Below are positions 11,501 to 23,500 of a DNA stretch of 64,000 nucleotides, one piece after another (the stretch's first letter is position 1; each line of letters starts with the position of its first letter). This stretch comes from Alitta virens (lineage: Eukaryota; Annelida; Polychaeta; Phyllodocida; Nereididae), in assembly GCA_932294295.1 (NCBI GenBank), contig OW028573.1, positions 50,872,329-50,936,328 of the forward strand. The letters are read 5' to 3'. The translations under genes and the position numbers were made by a program. Under the pieces are notes generated by a model. It ran no database searches. It saw nothing but the letters and a program-made list of their open reading frames with translations, and was not told the DNA's origin.

Positions 11501-14500
11501 TGCCAAAGGGATAAGAAACACTGTCACATCCAGAAAGCCCATGGGTTGCCAACAGGTCCTAACTCTTCTCTCTGAGCTTCATAGCTGTTGCCTTGATGTC
11601 AATTTTTTTTCCATCATACTTTTTCATGGTCACATGAGCAGATTGCTTAAGTATCCAGTAGAAAAATAGCAACAGAAAAAAGATGTCTGTGTTGTCAGCT
11701 AGAATCTGGATATGCCTTTTTCCTTGATGAAGCTTCATCAGATAGCTCACAATGGTCATATCAGCTTCCTCATGAGTGTATGGACTTCCTTCACCTATCA
11801 GACTGAGTAAGTTGTGGTGATGCTCCATGTCACATATGAATTTGATCAAGGACTTCTCATTTTTGTCGCACTTCATAATGGCCTCTTTAGCGGGTAATAT
11901 TGTGTCACCTCTGAGTTCATAGATATGGAGAATGCCTTTTGCCCTTCTTTGATGTTCATGAGACTCAACTGAGTTTTCGTTGTAACAATCAAATATAACG
12001 AGAGTTTCATATGGCCTGGCAAATGAATCTTCAAATCCTTCAGCGAAGTTGAACAATGTCATGTTAATGGGCAAGAGAGTGTGGTATATTGCTTCATTGC
12101 CATCAATCAACAGGGTATCAACTGGAACCTACAGAGCATCAGTGAACACAGCTAACTTGTGCAAAGGTTGGGAAGCTGGTTTATTGCATAAGTCTCCGTA
12201 TTCATCAAACAGTGATGATGGTATGGATTACAGCTCATACTTGAAAAGCTCACACAGCTGACCGTCTCTGTTCTGTGAGATCACAAGGAGACGAGCATAT
12301 AGCTTTCCATGTCATAAACATTTGTATCACCGACTTCGACTTTCTTCTTTAACGACTCCAGTGTGACAACATTTTTCTTCAGTGGTTCATGGAATCTATC
12401 TGGAAGTTTGACCAAATACTCCGCAGTCAAGAGCCTGGTCTGCATTGACCTCTTTGTCAGCAACTCCACCATTGATAATGTTGTGCAATGGATCATCAGG
12501 TTGTGCTTGGTTATATTTTGATTATACACATACTCTGTATTCAGGCTTGTGTCTTATTAAACACTTTTTATACTGCCGGGGTGCACGTGCCCTGGGCCCA
12601 CTGCTGACCCTGGACCCACCCCTGGTTATTTTATATGTATATATACATGCTGTATGAAGTACTCAATAGGTAGAATATCTTCCCTTCAGAGAGACCACTA
12701 GACTACTCAAACGAACAAACGTGGGTTACATACATGAGGAATAAATACTATTTTTGCACACTTTTGACACTCACAATATCAGTCCAAAGTCTCACTGAAC
12801 CATGTCTTCATATTATTCAAGTGTCAGCTCATTTAGAAATAAAACTGTTTGAACATACATAACTAACCCCTTCTTTCCACAAATAGTAGTGAGATGTTTT
12901 TGGCTATGGTTTTACATGTTTGTATTACCAACATGCTATTAAAAAGTGTCTTGATTGATTTAGGGATATCTCAGACGCCATCTTGGTTTTTGGCTCCTGG
13001 GAAAAAGTTCCCCAAGGGTGACAAATGGCAAATTAATGCACGTCACACCAAAAGTAACACCTAAAATGGAATCTATGACCCCAAAAACTGTGTTTCTATC
13101 TCAATCAGGTGAGGAGATATTAGCGATTTTTTATTGTGGCAGCCATCTTGGGTGCCATATTGAATATCTCAATTTCCCCACGGGTGACAAAGTGGCACTC
13201 GCCTGATCCTTTATCTATGGTCCCCAAACCATCATTTTATGCAATAAAATTGTAATCATACCCTATGTCACACCAAAGCTAGGTATCTCCTTGACTATTC
13301 TGTTGTCTGTGGCCAGACATCTTACCCCAATTCTTACCTGCCTTTATTGGCCAGTTTGATGCCAACACTCAGCGCATCATAATTACAAAATTTTATATAA
13401 CACAGATTGGGTGTTTTGTAGGTCCTGATGGGTTTAGTAGGTATACCATGGATCTTCTTTGCCACATTAACATATATATTTAGGCCCATTTGACTGTTAT
13501 AACAGAGACAATACCTGTCTCTGGTTATAAGTTGCGTGGCTAATGACTGCCGCTAGCCCTGTATCACACAGTCAACTGTCCTTAAGAGCCATTTTTATCA
13601 ATTCCCTTGAGTGACCGCTCAAGACAGGTTTGACTTGCAAATGTCTTGTATTCTACCTAATGGAAATGCATCATTTCAGAAACTTAACTTAAGTGAGGCT
13701 ATTACAGATGGCCATTTTGTGTTTGGCTGTGATGTCATCATGCAAGGTGAGAGATCAGTCTAAGTAGAACGCTAAGTATTTGATTGTGTCAGTCACTGGG
13801 CCTTGCTCATTCCAAAGATTTTGTCTCTACTTTTGACAGAATTTAGTAACTTCCAAAGACAGTGATTTCGATTTTGTATGGATTGACCTTGACACAGTTT
13901 GCAGACATTCCAGTTCATGACAGTGTCAACAATCAAAAACTATCAAGCTTTACTAACAGTAGCGGGTTCATTAGTGTCAAATATGGCACCTAAGTCAAAT
14001 GCAACTAAGATGGAGACCTCACTTCTTTTCATTGCCCACAATAGATTATTCATGAGGTAACACAGACTTTAAAAAGGATATAAATTTAACAGGTGAGGGT
14101 ACAATACCTTTCTTGTAGCCATGTTGTAGTCGGATTTTTCTGTTCTGGATATTGTAAGATCCAACGTCCTTCATAATTTCTTCCCAATCCCATTTGTCAG
14201 AGTACTTTGACCTCACAACATACTTGTATTCCATTCCTGTCCTTGTCAACATTTGCTTATCGAGGGATATAGTTGCAGCCATAAGGTAATAATCACCTTG
14301 GACTTTCCTATAAAAAAGAGAACTAAGTCAATGTCAATCTCGCAAGCGTAAATCAATGGATCACGCACTCAACCAACACGTATCTCCTGCTGAAATCAGA
14401 AAGTTTTTTGTTTGTTTTTGAGTGGGACGATTTTTGACCTTCAACAGAATTTTAATGAACTTAAACGTGGGGCCAAATAGTGCTTTCTGGATAAGCAAAC

Positions 14501-17500
14501 CTTCCAAAGGCTACACAATAAGCAATAATATAAATTTTGGAATAAACCTGAAACTAGATATGACGGTACTCACGATAGAGGGGTTGAAGATAGCCATGGT
14601 TCTGGCCTAGCTAGAATTTGGAAATAATTCGGTGACATGTGAATTTGGCGCATATACTACACCTTAAACTGAATTCATTGTCACTGAGATGCTGAGTTAT
14701 CATTACCCACAGCCTTTAAAATCTTTGCTGGAAGATCTGAAGCGAGCAATTTGATCACTGCCACCATTTTCGTCATATAAAGTCAGAGAAAACTGTTTGT
14801 CGGCGTACCTGTCTTTCTGGTAAACTAACTTTCTTTTAAGATTTTTCTTGCTCTGACAACTAATGTTATGAGTTGTTGTGCTGTTATTTGGTAGTTATCC
14901 ACGCAAACTTAGCCCTCCTTGTACATGTTGCAGTGACGCCATTCAGGGGAACTGGGAGCATACGATTTGTAGTTGTAGTGGGCGCACGTGCTAAGAGCGC
15001 ACTAGCGCATCTCAACTACATGCAGTAAGCTGAATTATACCGACGGCCGGAGGGTCTTCGAATTGAATACACCCCACGTTCAGAGCATGACTGAACATGC
15101 TGAAGGATTCTGTACATGAATATGAGCGATATTATATTAACACACATCAGTAGAAGTATTTCCCAGTTCAGGGACAACTCTCTGACACTGAAGACTTTAT
15201 ACTAAATTTACCATTCACATAGCACAACAATTAATATGGACCAGATTTTTGCATTGCAGCCTTATTGTTGAGAAAACTGACTTCTGACCACTCAAGAACC
15301 TGACAGCTTTGCCCATATCCCACATAGACTAACTGGATATGACAGAGGGGGAGAACCCCCCCTCTGTCAAAAGACCTTTGCGGATTCTTTAAAGGTACTT
15401 CTTCATGTGATCCAGTTTGAATTATCAATGTTTTTTACATTTCATAAAAATAGCAGAAAATTAATTTCTCTCTCTATGCCTTGTAATTGCTGGACTTCAA
15501 AGGTTGGGCAGTTTTTAGTTGTTTATGAGGTGGGGCCTAGCTCAGTGGTAGCACACTGGGATTCCAACCACTGGGTCCCGGGTTCAATTCACGGTTGAGC
15601 CTATGTTTGATGGCTGTTTCATCCTTCGTCTCATTGCCATGGTCCCTACCTGTCCTAATTAGCCAATCAGGTGCAGAAATACAGGACGTAAAGCCCTAAT
15701 CCACCACCACCACCAGTTTAAATAAATAAAATGACTTGAATTCTACATCTCCGCTTCACACTTAGGCATTTAGTTGCCCTGTTAACACCTAATTACTTGT
15801 TTTCTTATCATCAAATACCAAATATCATATCTGCCAAAAACTGACCAATGCTTCGCAGTTCGCAGGGGTTGCTGCGCCTAATTCCTTAGACATGGATTTG
15901 ATGGCATACTTCAGTACTGACCTCTCCATTTGAAGAAAGTGCCTAGAGGGTTCCTTCCAACCATTAAATTCCGGGCCAACAATGCCAACATCATGCATTG
16001 AAGGGTCGTAATTGAATTCTGGTCCAATAACAACTTTGAATGTTACTGAAATTAGGTCCGCCAGCATCTTGGAATCATTGCTCTTCCTGCAAAATACCAA
16101 AACCTATTTTATTAAATTTTACCATCATGCATTACAGACAAAAAAAAGAATTAACTTTATCTTTTTTTTTTTAGATAAAATGTCACATTGAATAACTTCA
16201 GGGGTACTGTGAGACATCCTTCAAGTAAGAAACACAAAATAATGCAACAGTGTGGTTTAGTAGTATTTACCTGACAATCATGGTATGATTAATTGGGTGA
16301 CAACAAATTTCTTGGAAAGACAATGTAAAAGTACTACTCCACACTTGTCTCCATGGCATGCATGAATTTAATGTTTCTGCACACAATATACACCTTTTTG
16401 AAGGCATATACTATTGGGCCCATACCAGTAAAATATTTTTTCAATAAGATAAATTCAGGAAAAAAATGCTAAAAATGGTTTTCGTTTCTAGAATCTCATA
16501 ATTTTAATTTACAATGGCCTGCTTAGAATTATGAAGCATTAAAGTATATACATATATGACTTCATATTTGATCTCATTCCCATGTTCTTTCTATACAGGA
16601 CTTTGTGAATGAAAAGTCAGGGAAATTTTGTGTATGGTCATGGAAAAGTCATGGAATTTAATTTCATGATTTCTGTGGGAACCCTGTCCCTGATTCTTCA
16701 GAACAATGTTTGGAGACAGATCAAATAGAAGATAAGGCAATGTTTATGTCATTAAATTGACGTTTGGAGCCTCTCTGCATTATCCAGGCCTTAACCGGCA
16801 ATACACATTCATCGTCCATCCTTGCCACTATAAATGCATGAAATGATTAGAGAATATTTTATCTTGGGGGTTCCATAAAAGGATAAATATAAAAATATCA
16901 CAATGAAGGAAAAATATGAAAAATTTATATTTTCCTAAGCTTGACACCAGATACTAATAGCATGAAATATTGCAGTAAAACATCTAGAGTACAGTACTAA
17001 AACTTTTTTTAAAGCTTCATTTTGACACTTATTATAGAATTTTCCATAATGGGGAAACTAGAGAAATTCCATTGCTACATTTCCTTCCCTTGAACCCATA
17101 CATGTTAATTGCTAAATTTTATTCCATTGAATCCATACTGTGACATCCATGAAGTAAGACAATTAAGTGCAATATGACCTTTTAACATCATAATCCTTTT
17201 TACCATATCCTATGTAAGTAACACATATATAAACTGAGAAATGTGTCTTAAATAATGGGAAATTATGTTCTTCTTTTGGCTACTGAAATACTCTCATCCC
17301 TCAAACAGCCTATGGGGCTTGCAATCACACGCTGTGAAAAGGTTTAGTCCGGCAATAGAACAGCCTAACCAAAATTCTCTGATAAAGTTTTTTTCCCTCA
17401 TGCTTTATGATTTATGGGGGTCCCTCCTAACATTGTGTATTTGTCCCACGCATGAGCATTTTTAAATATTCAAGATGGCTGCCAAAATGGCTGCCAAAAA

Positions 17501-20500
17501 TGCATTTTGCTCTTACTTCGCTTCTAATAAACATATAATAACAAACGAGGGGTCATTTTCTATGTTTTTTAGGTCAAGAAATTTATTAAAGTAGGTTTCA
17601 AAGTGTTGGAAAAAATATTACACTTATGGTGAGGACAGGAACCAATACTACTGCCAGAAATGGCGATTTTGTATATGTTAAAAAGATAATGCATTAAACT
17701 AGTGATATAGAAACATCAGTGGTGCTTTATGGTTTCATCAGAACAATTCATCTCTATTAGAAATGATAAAAGTAATGTTAGGAATTTGAGCAACATTTTC
17801 CATAAAGTATTTGTTGATACGTCATAATAATATCACTCATGTACATCTAAAATCATTCATCATAATTTATATGAAATTCCGCTCTCATTGAACGAAACAC
17901 ACATTTACACAACACTATTGAAACTAGAGCACATAGAAAGTGCAATTGGCGCGCAGTATGTGTTTGATACTGCTCCAACCGGTTTTTAGTCAAAACGGCC
18001 TATCACCAGAACAGCTCCCACCAAAACGGCCCCTAGCCTAAACGGCCTCCCCTGCTTTTTAAAGTGCGTTTTTCTAGAGGTTGCCACCAATAAAAGTATT
18101 TGTTGCAGTTTTAAAATTTTAAGTTCCTAGTTCCTAGCCGTTTATGCTGGGGGCGGGGTCTAGTCAAGTGGTCCGCCCGACAACTGGTCCTCTGACCAAC
18201 CCGTCCGCCTGTACAGCCGGTCTGCCGGTCAGGTCAACTGGCCCGCTACTATTAGTCAACTGGCCCGCCAGAATGAGTCAACTGGCCCGCCAGAAAGTCA
18301 ACTGGTCCGCCACAAACATTTGCGTGAACGGTGTTAAAATGTGTTAATATTTCTTGTATCTTTAGGCATTTATTTATAATGTCATAATCTGGTAATTTTG
18401 CTAGCCTTGCCCAGTAGTTTAATGTAATTAGTTCTGTCTAATTAGAAGAGGGAATCTATAAAAATAAAAATAATTATATATACATGAATGAAGTATTTAA
18501 GTTACAGAAGTGTCCTATTATACGATTAAAGAATTTACATGTATTGTATACATGTATGTAGATTACAGAAGGCCTGCAGCATGATTACAGGTGTGTCAAA
18601 CGAATTGCAATTGACACATGATTACAAGCACATGGAGCCCTGATCACAAGGTTGCCATGCGCACGGTATGAATTGCAATGAGCAGCTCAGATAGGACTTT
18701 AATCACCACTGATTACAAGGGAGTTAAGTGATATTACTAGGGGAGGGGGGCGGTCGACGGCCGAACTTGCACCCCCGCGAAGCCACTCGCACCAACAGGC
18801 TGCTTCCCGGCAGACAGGTTGACTTTGGGCAAGGGCGGCGGCCAAGTTCCCGGCGGCCGTCATCCGGTGGGCAAGTTCCCGGCGGCCGTCGGATGACGGC
18901 GGGCGAGTAGGTTTCGACGGCGGGCCAGTCGGTTGCGGCCCAGTTGTCAGGCGGACCACTTGACTATACTCCCTGGGGGCCATTGTGGTAATAGGCCGTT
19001 TTGACTGTAGAGCCTACAAGCAAGGTGATCACTGATTGGCTGTTATATGTGGGAAGTACTCATTTCGACCAATCACAGCGCATAACACAAAGTAATCAAA
19101 ATGGTGGTTGTCACTGATAATCACGACGATCTCAGCTACGTTTTGAAAGGAAATTGGTTTATATTTTGCATTTGAGGGACAGAATAACTGTATTTTATGG
19201 ATGACCGATATACTTGAGCATTTTAATTTTAGATGTGCAACAAAGGCCGTCTGAAAACAGCAAAATTCACTGTGTTATGCGGCAATTTGCACGGCCATTT
19301 CCCTGAACATGCACGAAACTGTACAACGCACTTCGGCCATTTCCGTCGGAGTTCGCCATCTTGTGACCGGAAACAGCCGAGGGACTTGCGGAGGCAACAA
19401 ACAACGATTTCAAGAAATGTATGGAACGCATAAAACAAAACATGAGTGGAAAACACTCCAAAGGCAGTACACTAAAGACGGACAACGTGGCAGGGCGCTA
19501 TGACATGTAGAAGTATGCTATATACACGCTTGAACGTATACCCGAACTGGCCTCACTGGATTAACATGTAAGTTCGAATTTGATGCTCGGAAAATGGCAA
19601 ACCGGACGCATTACGCGCAAACGTCTCCTCCAAGCAACTAAAGTATTGGCGCTTCGCGCCAATAATTCTTTTCGAAGCAAGGTTCTGTTCTCTGTCAACA
19701 TAACTTGCACTATAAGAATATACTTATTATTTACACTCGAGTGTAGTGTACACAATTATTACATTAATTCAATACTCATTACTTATCTAGTTTTAATGTC
19801 TGCGGGATCACCCTTGCAAGGTGTGTCATATTCCTACTCGAAAACTGCAACAATATATAGTGCAACATGCTGTCTTACATGGTTCACTGCTGCTTTAAAC
19901 ACATTTACATAAATATATTTATTTGCAGTAGCTAAAGTTGTAACCAGTATTACCTATGGTGGGACCTTTCAGCCCCACCATGGAAAAAAATGGTCAAGCT
20001 ATGGTTGGTCTGGTTTGGAAGCATGTTTAAGAATGGGTGCCTGTATGCTTTATAACCCCTTGGTAATTTTTATCATACCCTCCAGCTATATTTTACGAAG
20101 ATGGTTGGATTCGAGAAGCCAAGGTAAAAGCAAAAAGGAGCTTTATAAATATAACTAGAGCCTTACGGCGCTGAATCCAGAAGGTGCTGATATTATACAT
20201 GTAGTGGATTGGTAGAGTGTTAGTGCTAGAGTGCTACCAAATGGGGTTATATAGCGGCATGCTCTCAACAAAACTCAAGTGCAATTAAAACATTTATACA
20301 AGTCACTAGTAATTGCATTTCTGGACAGGTGTGAAAAGGATCCAATTAGCGGTGTTTCCCGCCATTTTTGCTGCTTGAACCTAATTCTTAAATTCGCCAC
20401 CAGGGGCACTGAGGTGGGTTGCATACAAGGTCAAGAGCCACAAAAACAGCGAAGTGCCGCGAAAATAGCCCTAATTAAGCATTTTTTAACTACTGATATC

Positions 20501-23500
20501 TTTCTCAAAAAACAGTATGTGTACCATTTGACAGCTGACCCTATCAAAGCAAACATTCGCTAACCACAATGGTAGCAGGGCGATTCGTCACTGCGCAATT
20601 CGTCCCTGCCAAAACAGGTCCAGCCATCACCCGAAATAAGTCTGTTCGGCACCTGGAACTGGTCGATTCGTCACCCAATTCGTCACCCGCATAAAAGTGC
20701 GGAATGGTGTTATATAAATTATGTACTTGCGGAAAATAAATATCTAACACCAATATAATTGAATTGTAATAGCTTATTTATAAGCATGTGATGCCTGATG
20801 GGCCAACTAAATACAATCGTGAATAAAAGAAAACACTTCAGCATACAGAATCACAGAAAACGGCTTCTACTTGTTAATTTAATTGCTATTGTAACCTAGT
20901 GATCTATAATCACATAAATGGCACATGCTTGCTACTGAATTGATATAAAATGAATGCCACATTATTATTTTTGACATCAATTTTCTCTTTTGTTTTACAA
21001 TGTCTTTTAATGTATAAATATGCTTGCTAATTGATATTAAATTAATAGTATATCAGTAAACCATAAAATATAGTTATTCTGTCCCTAATTTATAATTATA
21101 TAAAGACAAAATAATAAAATATTAATATTATTTATTATATTGTAATAAATAATAATATGCATATATTACTATTCCTATGCACAAGTGCATTATTCATATT
21201 TAGATGATGATTAGATACTTATAATTACATATTACTTCTTGGTGCATATCAAATGATGCATAATAATTTCGAAGTCGTACAGAACCACAAAGACTTCCTT
21301 ACTTTTTTTTTCGCCGGATTTTTACAAATTTTTTTTCATTATTGTTGTATAGTTACATATTACTTCTTGGAATTCACATCTGATAGATAGTCTTGGCTAC
21401 ACGTACTCCCAGACCAAGACAACCAAAGCTGGTAAGTTCATCTTATATTTATGTTTCATAAAATACACTGTTTAAACTTATTATGCGAGTCATGCTTTTT
21501 AATAAATAAATTGAACAAAAGTCATCATGCCTTGCAACATTCTCATCTTAGAGATCTATGAGCTACTTAATTATCGCATAACATAATTCTTATGATGGGT
21601 TATTATCTCTCAGGAATAGCTCTCATTGAAAGTTATTATTTCAAAAATGGTCCAATGTAATACTGACATATTTTTGACAATTTAACAAATTAATGTTCTA
21701 AATTAGTTTTGGGAAGCTTTTATTGGGGGCACAATGTCATCCATGGAATTGGTTAAGAAAGATGCCACATTTAATGGACCTGTGGAAGAGTAAACATCTC
21801 AATATTCTGTAATTTTTAAAACATAACCTTTGTAAATATTTCTGTTTAGTATTATCCTATTGTTATCTTTGTACAATTGTGGATATATTGATAAAAAAAT
21901 CTCTTACTACTCAGTGTAAATTGTATCTAGTCCAAGCTATATAGCTCTATAACTATAAATGGCTGATTAAATTGAGCATTTTTAATTTTTAGATGTGCAA
22001 CAAAGGCGTGTTGTATACAGGATTGACGTCCGTACCATTTGACAGCTGACACGACGACCGGAGCGCATAACTTTGTCAAAAGTTGATCAAATTTTTCAAA
22101 GTATCCATTAAATAAAAGCCAGAACGTTATAGAATACCTTTCTGAACAAATACGGTATCCACTCCCTCTCGAAACCACAAAATTTGCCGTGTTATGCGGC
22201 AATTTCCACGGCCATTTGGTTCTGTTGTAGCAGTGACCTACATAGCCATCTAGACACGTCACTGCGCATGCGCGAAAACATTAAAGTAAGGAAAGAGGCC
22301 CCCGGTGGGTTTTCAAAATTGAACGACCAATAAAAGGTATAAGACACCGCAAGAATTCCCTGCCTGGGGCCTCTTGCCCAAACATGCACGAAGCTGTACA
22401 ACGCACTTCGGTCATTTCCGTCAGAGTTCGCCATCTTGTGACCGGAAACAGCCGAGGGAGCAGCGTAGTCAACAAACAACGATTTCAAGAAATGTATGGA
22501 ACACATAAAACATAACATGAGTGCAAAACACTCCAAAGGCAGTACACTAAAGACAGGCAACGTGGCAAGGCGCTACTACGTGTAGAAGTATGCTATATAC
22601 ACACTTGAACGTACACCCGAACTGGCCCCATTGGCATAACATGCAAGTTCAAATTTGCCACTCGGAAAATGGCAAACCGGAAGCATTACGCGTAAACCCC
22701 TCCGAAGACAAACTTAAGAATTGGCGCTGTGCGCCAATAATTTATACTGAGCCCTATATGGCACTGTACAGCTTCAACTCCACTGAGGCTATTCATTTGA
22801 AAATTTTCCTGAATGTTCCACTCTCTCACATCTCATCCTCTGACAATATCCTGAAGGCTTGCTTTGCAACCTTCTGGATAAAAATAGAGGAATATGCAAG
22901 AAATTCTTTCAGAAGCAGAATCACTGTATTTACAAAACCACACACATGTACATGTATTCCGAGTAGGATGTGCGAGTGAGATCATGACCAGAACAAGGAA
23001 CAATACTAAACTTTCTTGACAACTTCAGCTGTTTCATTTCTGGTCCTATATACTTAAAATATGAACTTTAAGCAAAAATTTGTTTCAAAAATCTGGATAC
23101 AAAGATATACAGATACAGATAATTTATTGGTCATGTTGCAACAGGCAAGATGATATTCAGGTTACTCAGTACAAGTCACATATCGGCATTCAGTAATCCA
23201 ATGGAAATTGGCACAAAAGTGTCTTTAAATCTTTGTGTTCTGGCACGAGGCACCCTATATACCTGCGCCCACTGGACAGAAGTTCAAACTGTTCATAAAG
23301 TGGGTGTATATGTCATCCTGTCAGATTTTATTGGCCAGGTTGCAAGCACCTTTCATCTAACTCTTGTTAGTGTCCATTACTACGCTTTGCACATCAACAA
23401 TCTGTCACACATTCTTTTAGGTCTGTCTAATTCATCCTTTAGTTTTTTTACTTAATAGACCAAAAAAAAGCTACACTAGCATACATCAGGACTGGTGAAA

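Larger units (their letters stand above)
17924..19664 (-). mobile_element. HINE-D (Helentron-like) copy with E5/E4 nested
   Basis: Left CTAGAGCACATAGAAAGTGC (hairpin GCAC...GTGC before CTAG on the minus strand), right end TATTGGCGCTTCGCGCCAAT. Subterminal TTGGCGC repeated inverted. Internal sequence 19,014-19,664 matches 50,690-51,120 plus 54,300-54,830. Confidence 0.65.

Noticed and set aside
15532..15605. Functional tRNA gene
   Set aside because: A and B boxes are present, but the anticodon stem does not pair and a SINE body with a (CCA)n tail follows.
15846..15921. Extension of RNF213-like exon 5 to the second GTCAGT donor at 15,846
   Set aside because: It would end in phase 0, while exon 6 needs two carried nt, and the added residues do not fit the CBM20-like pattern.
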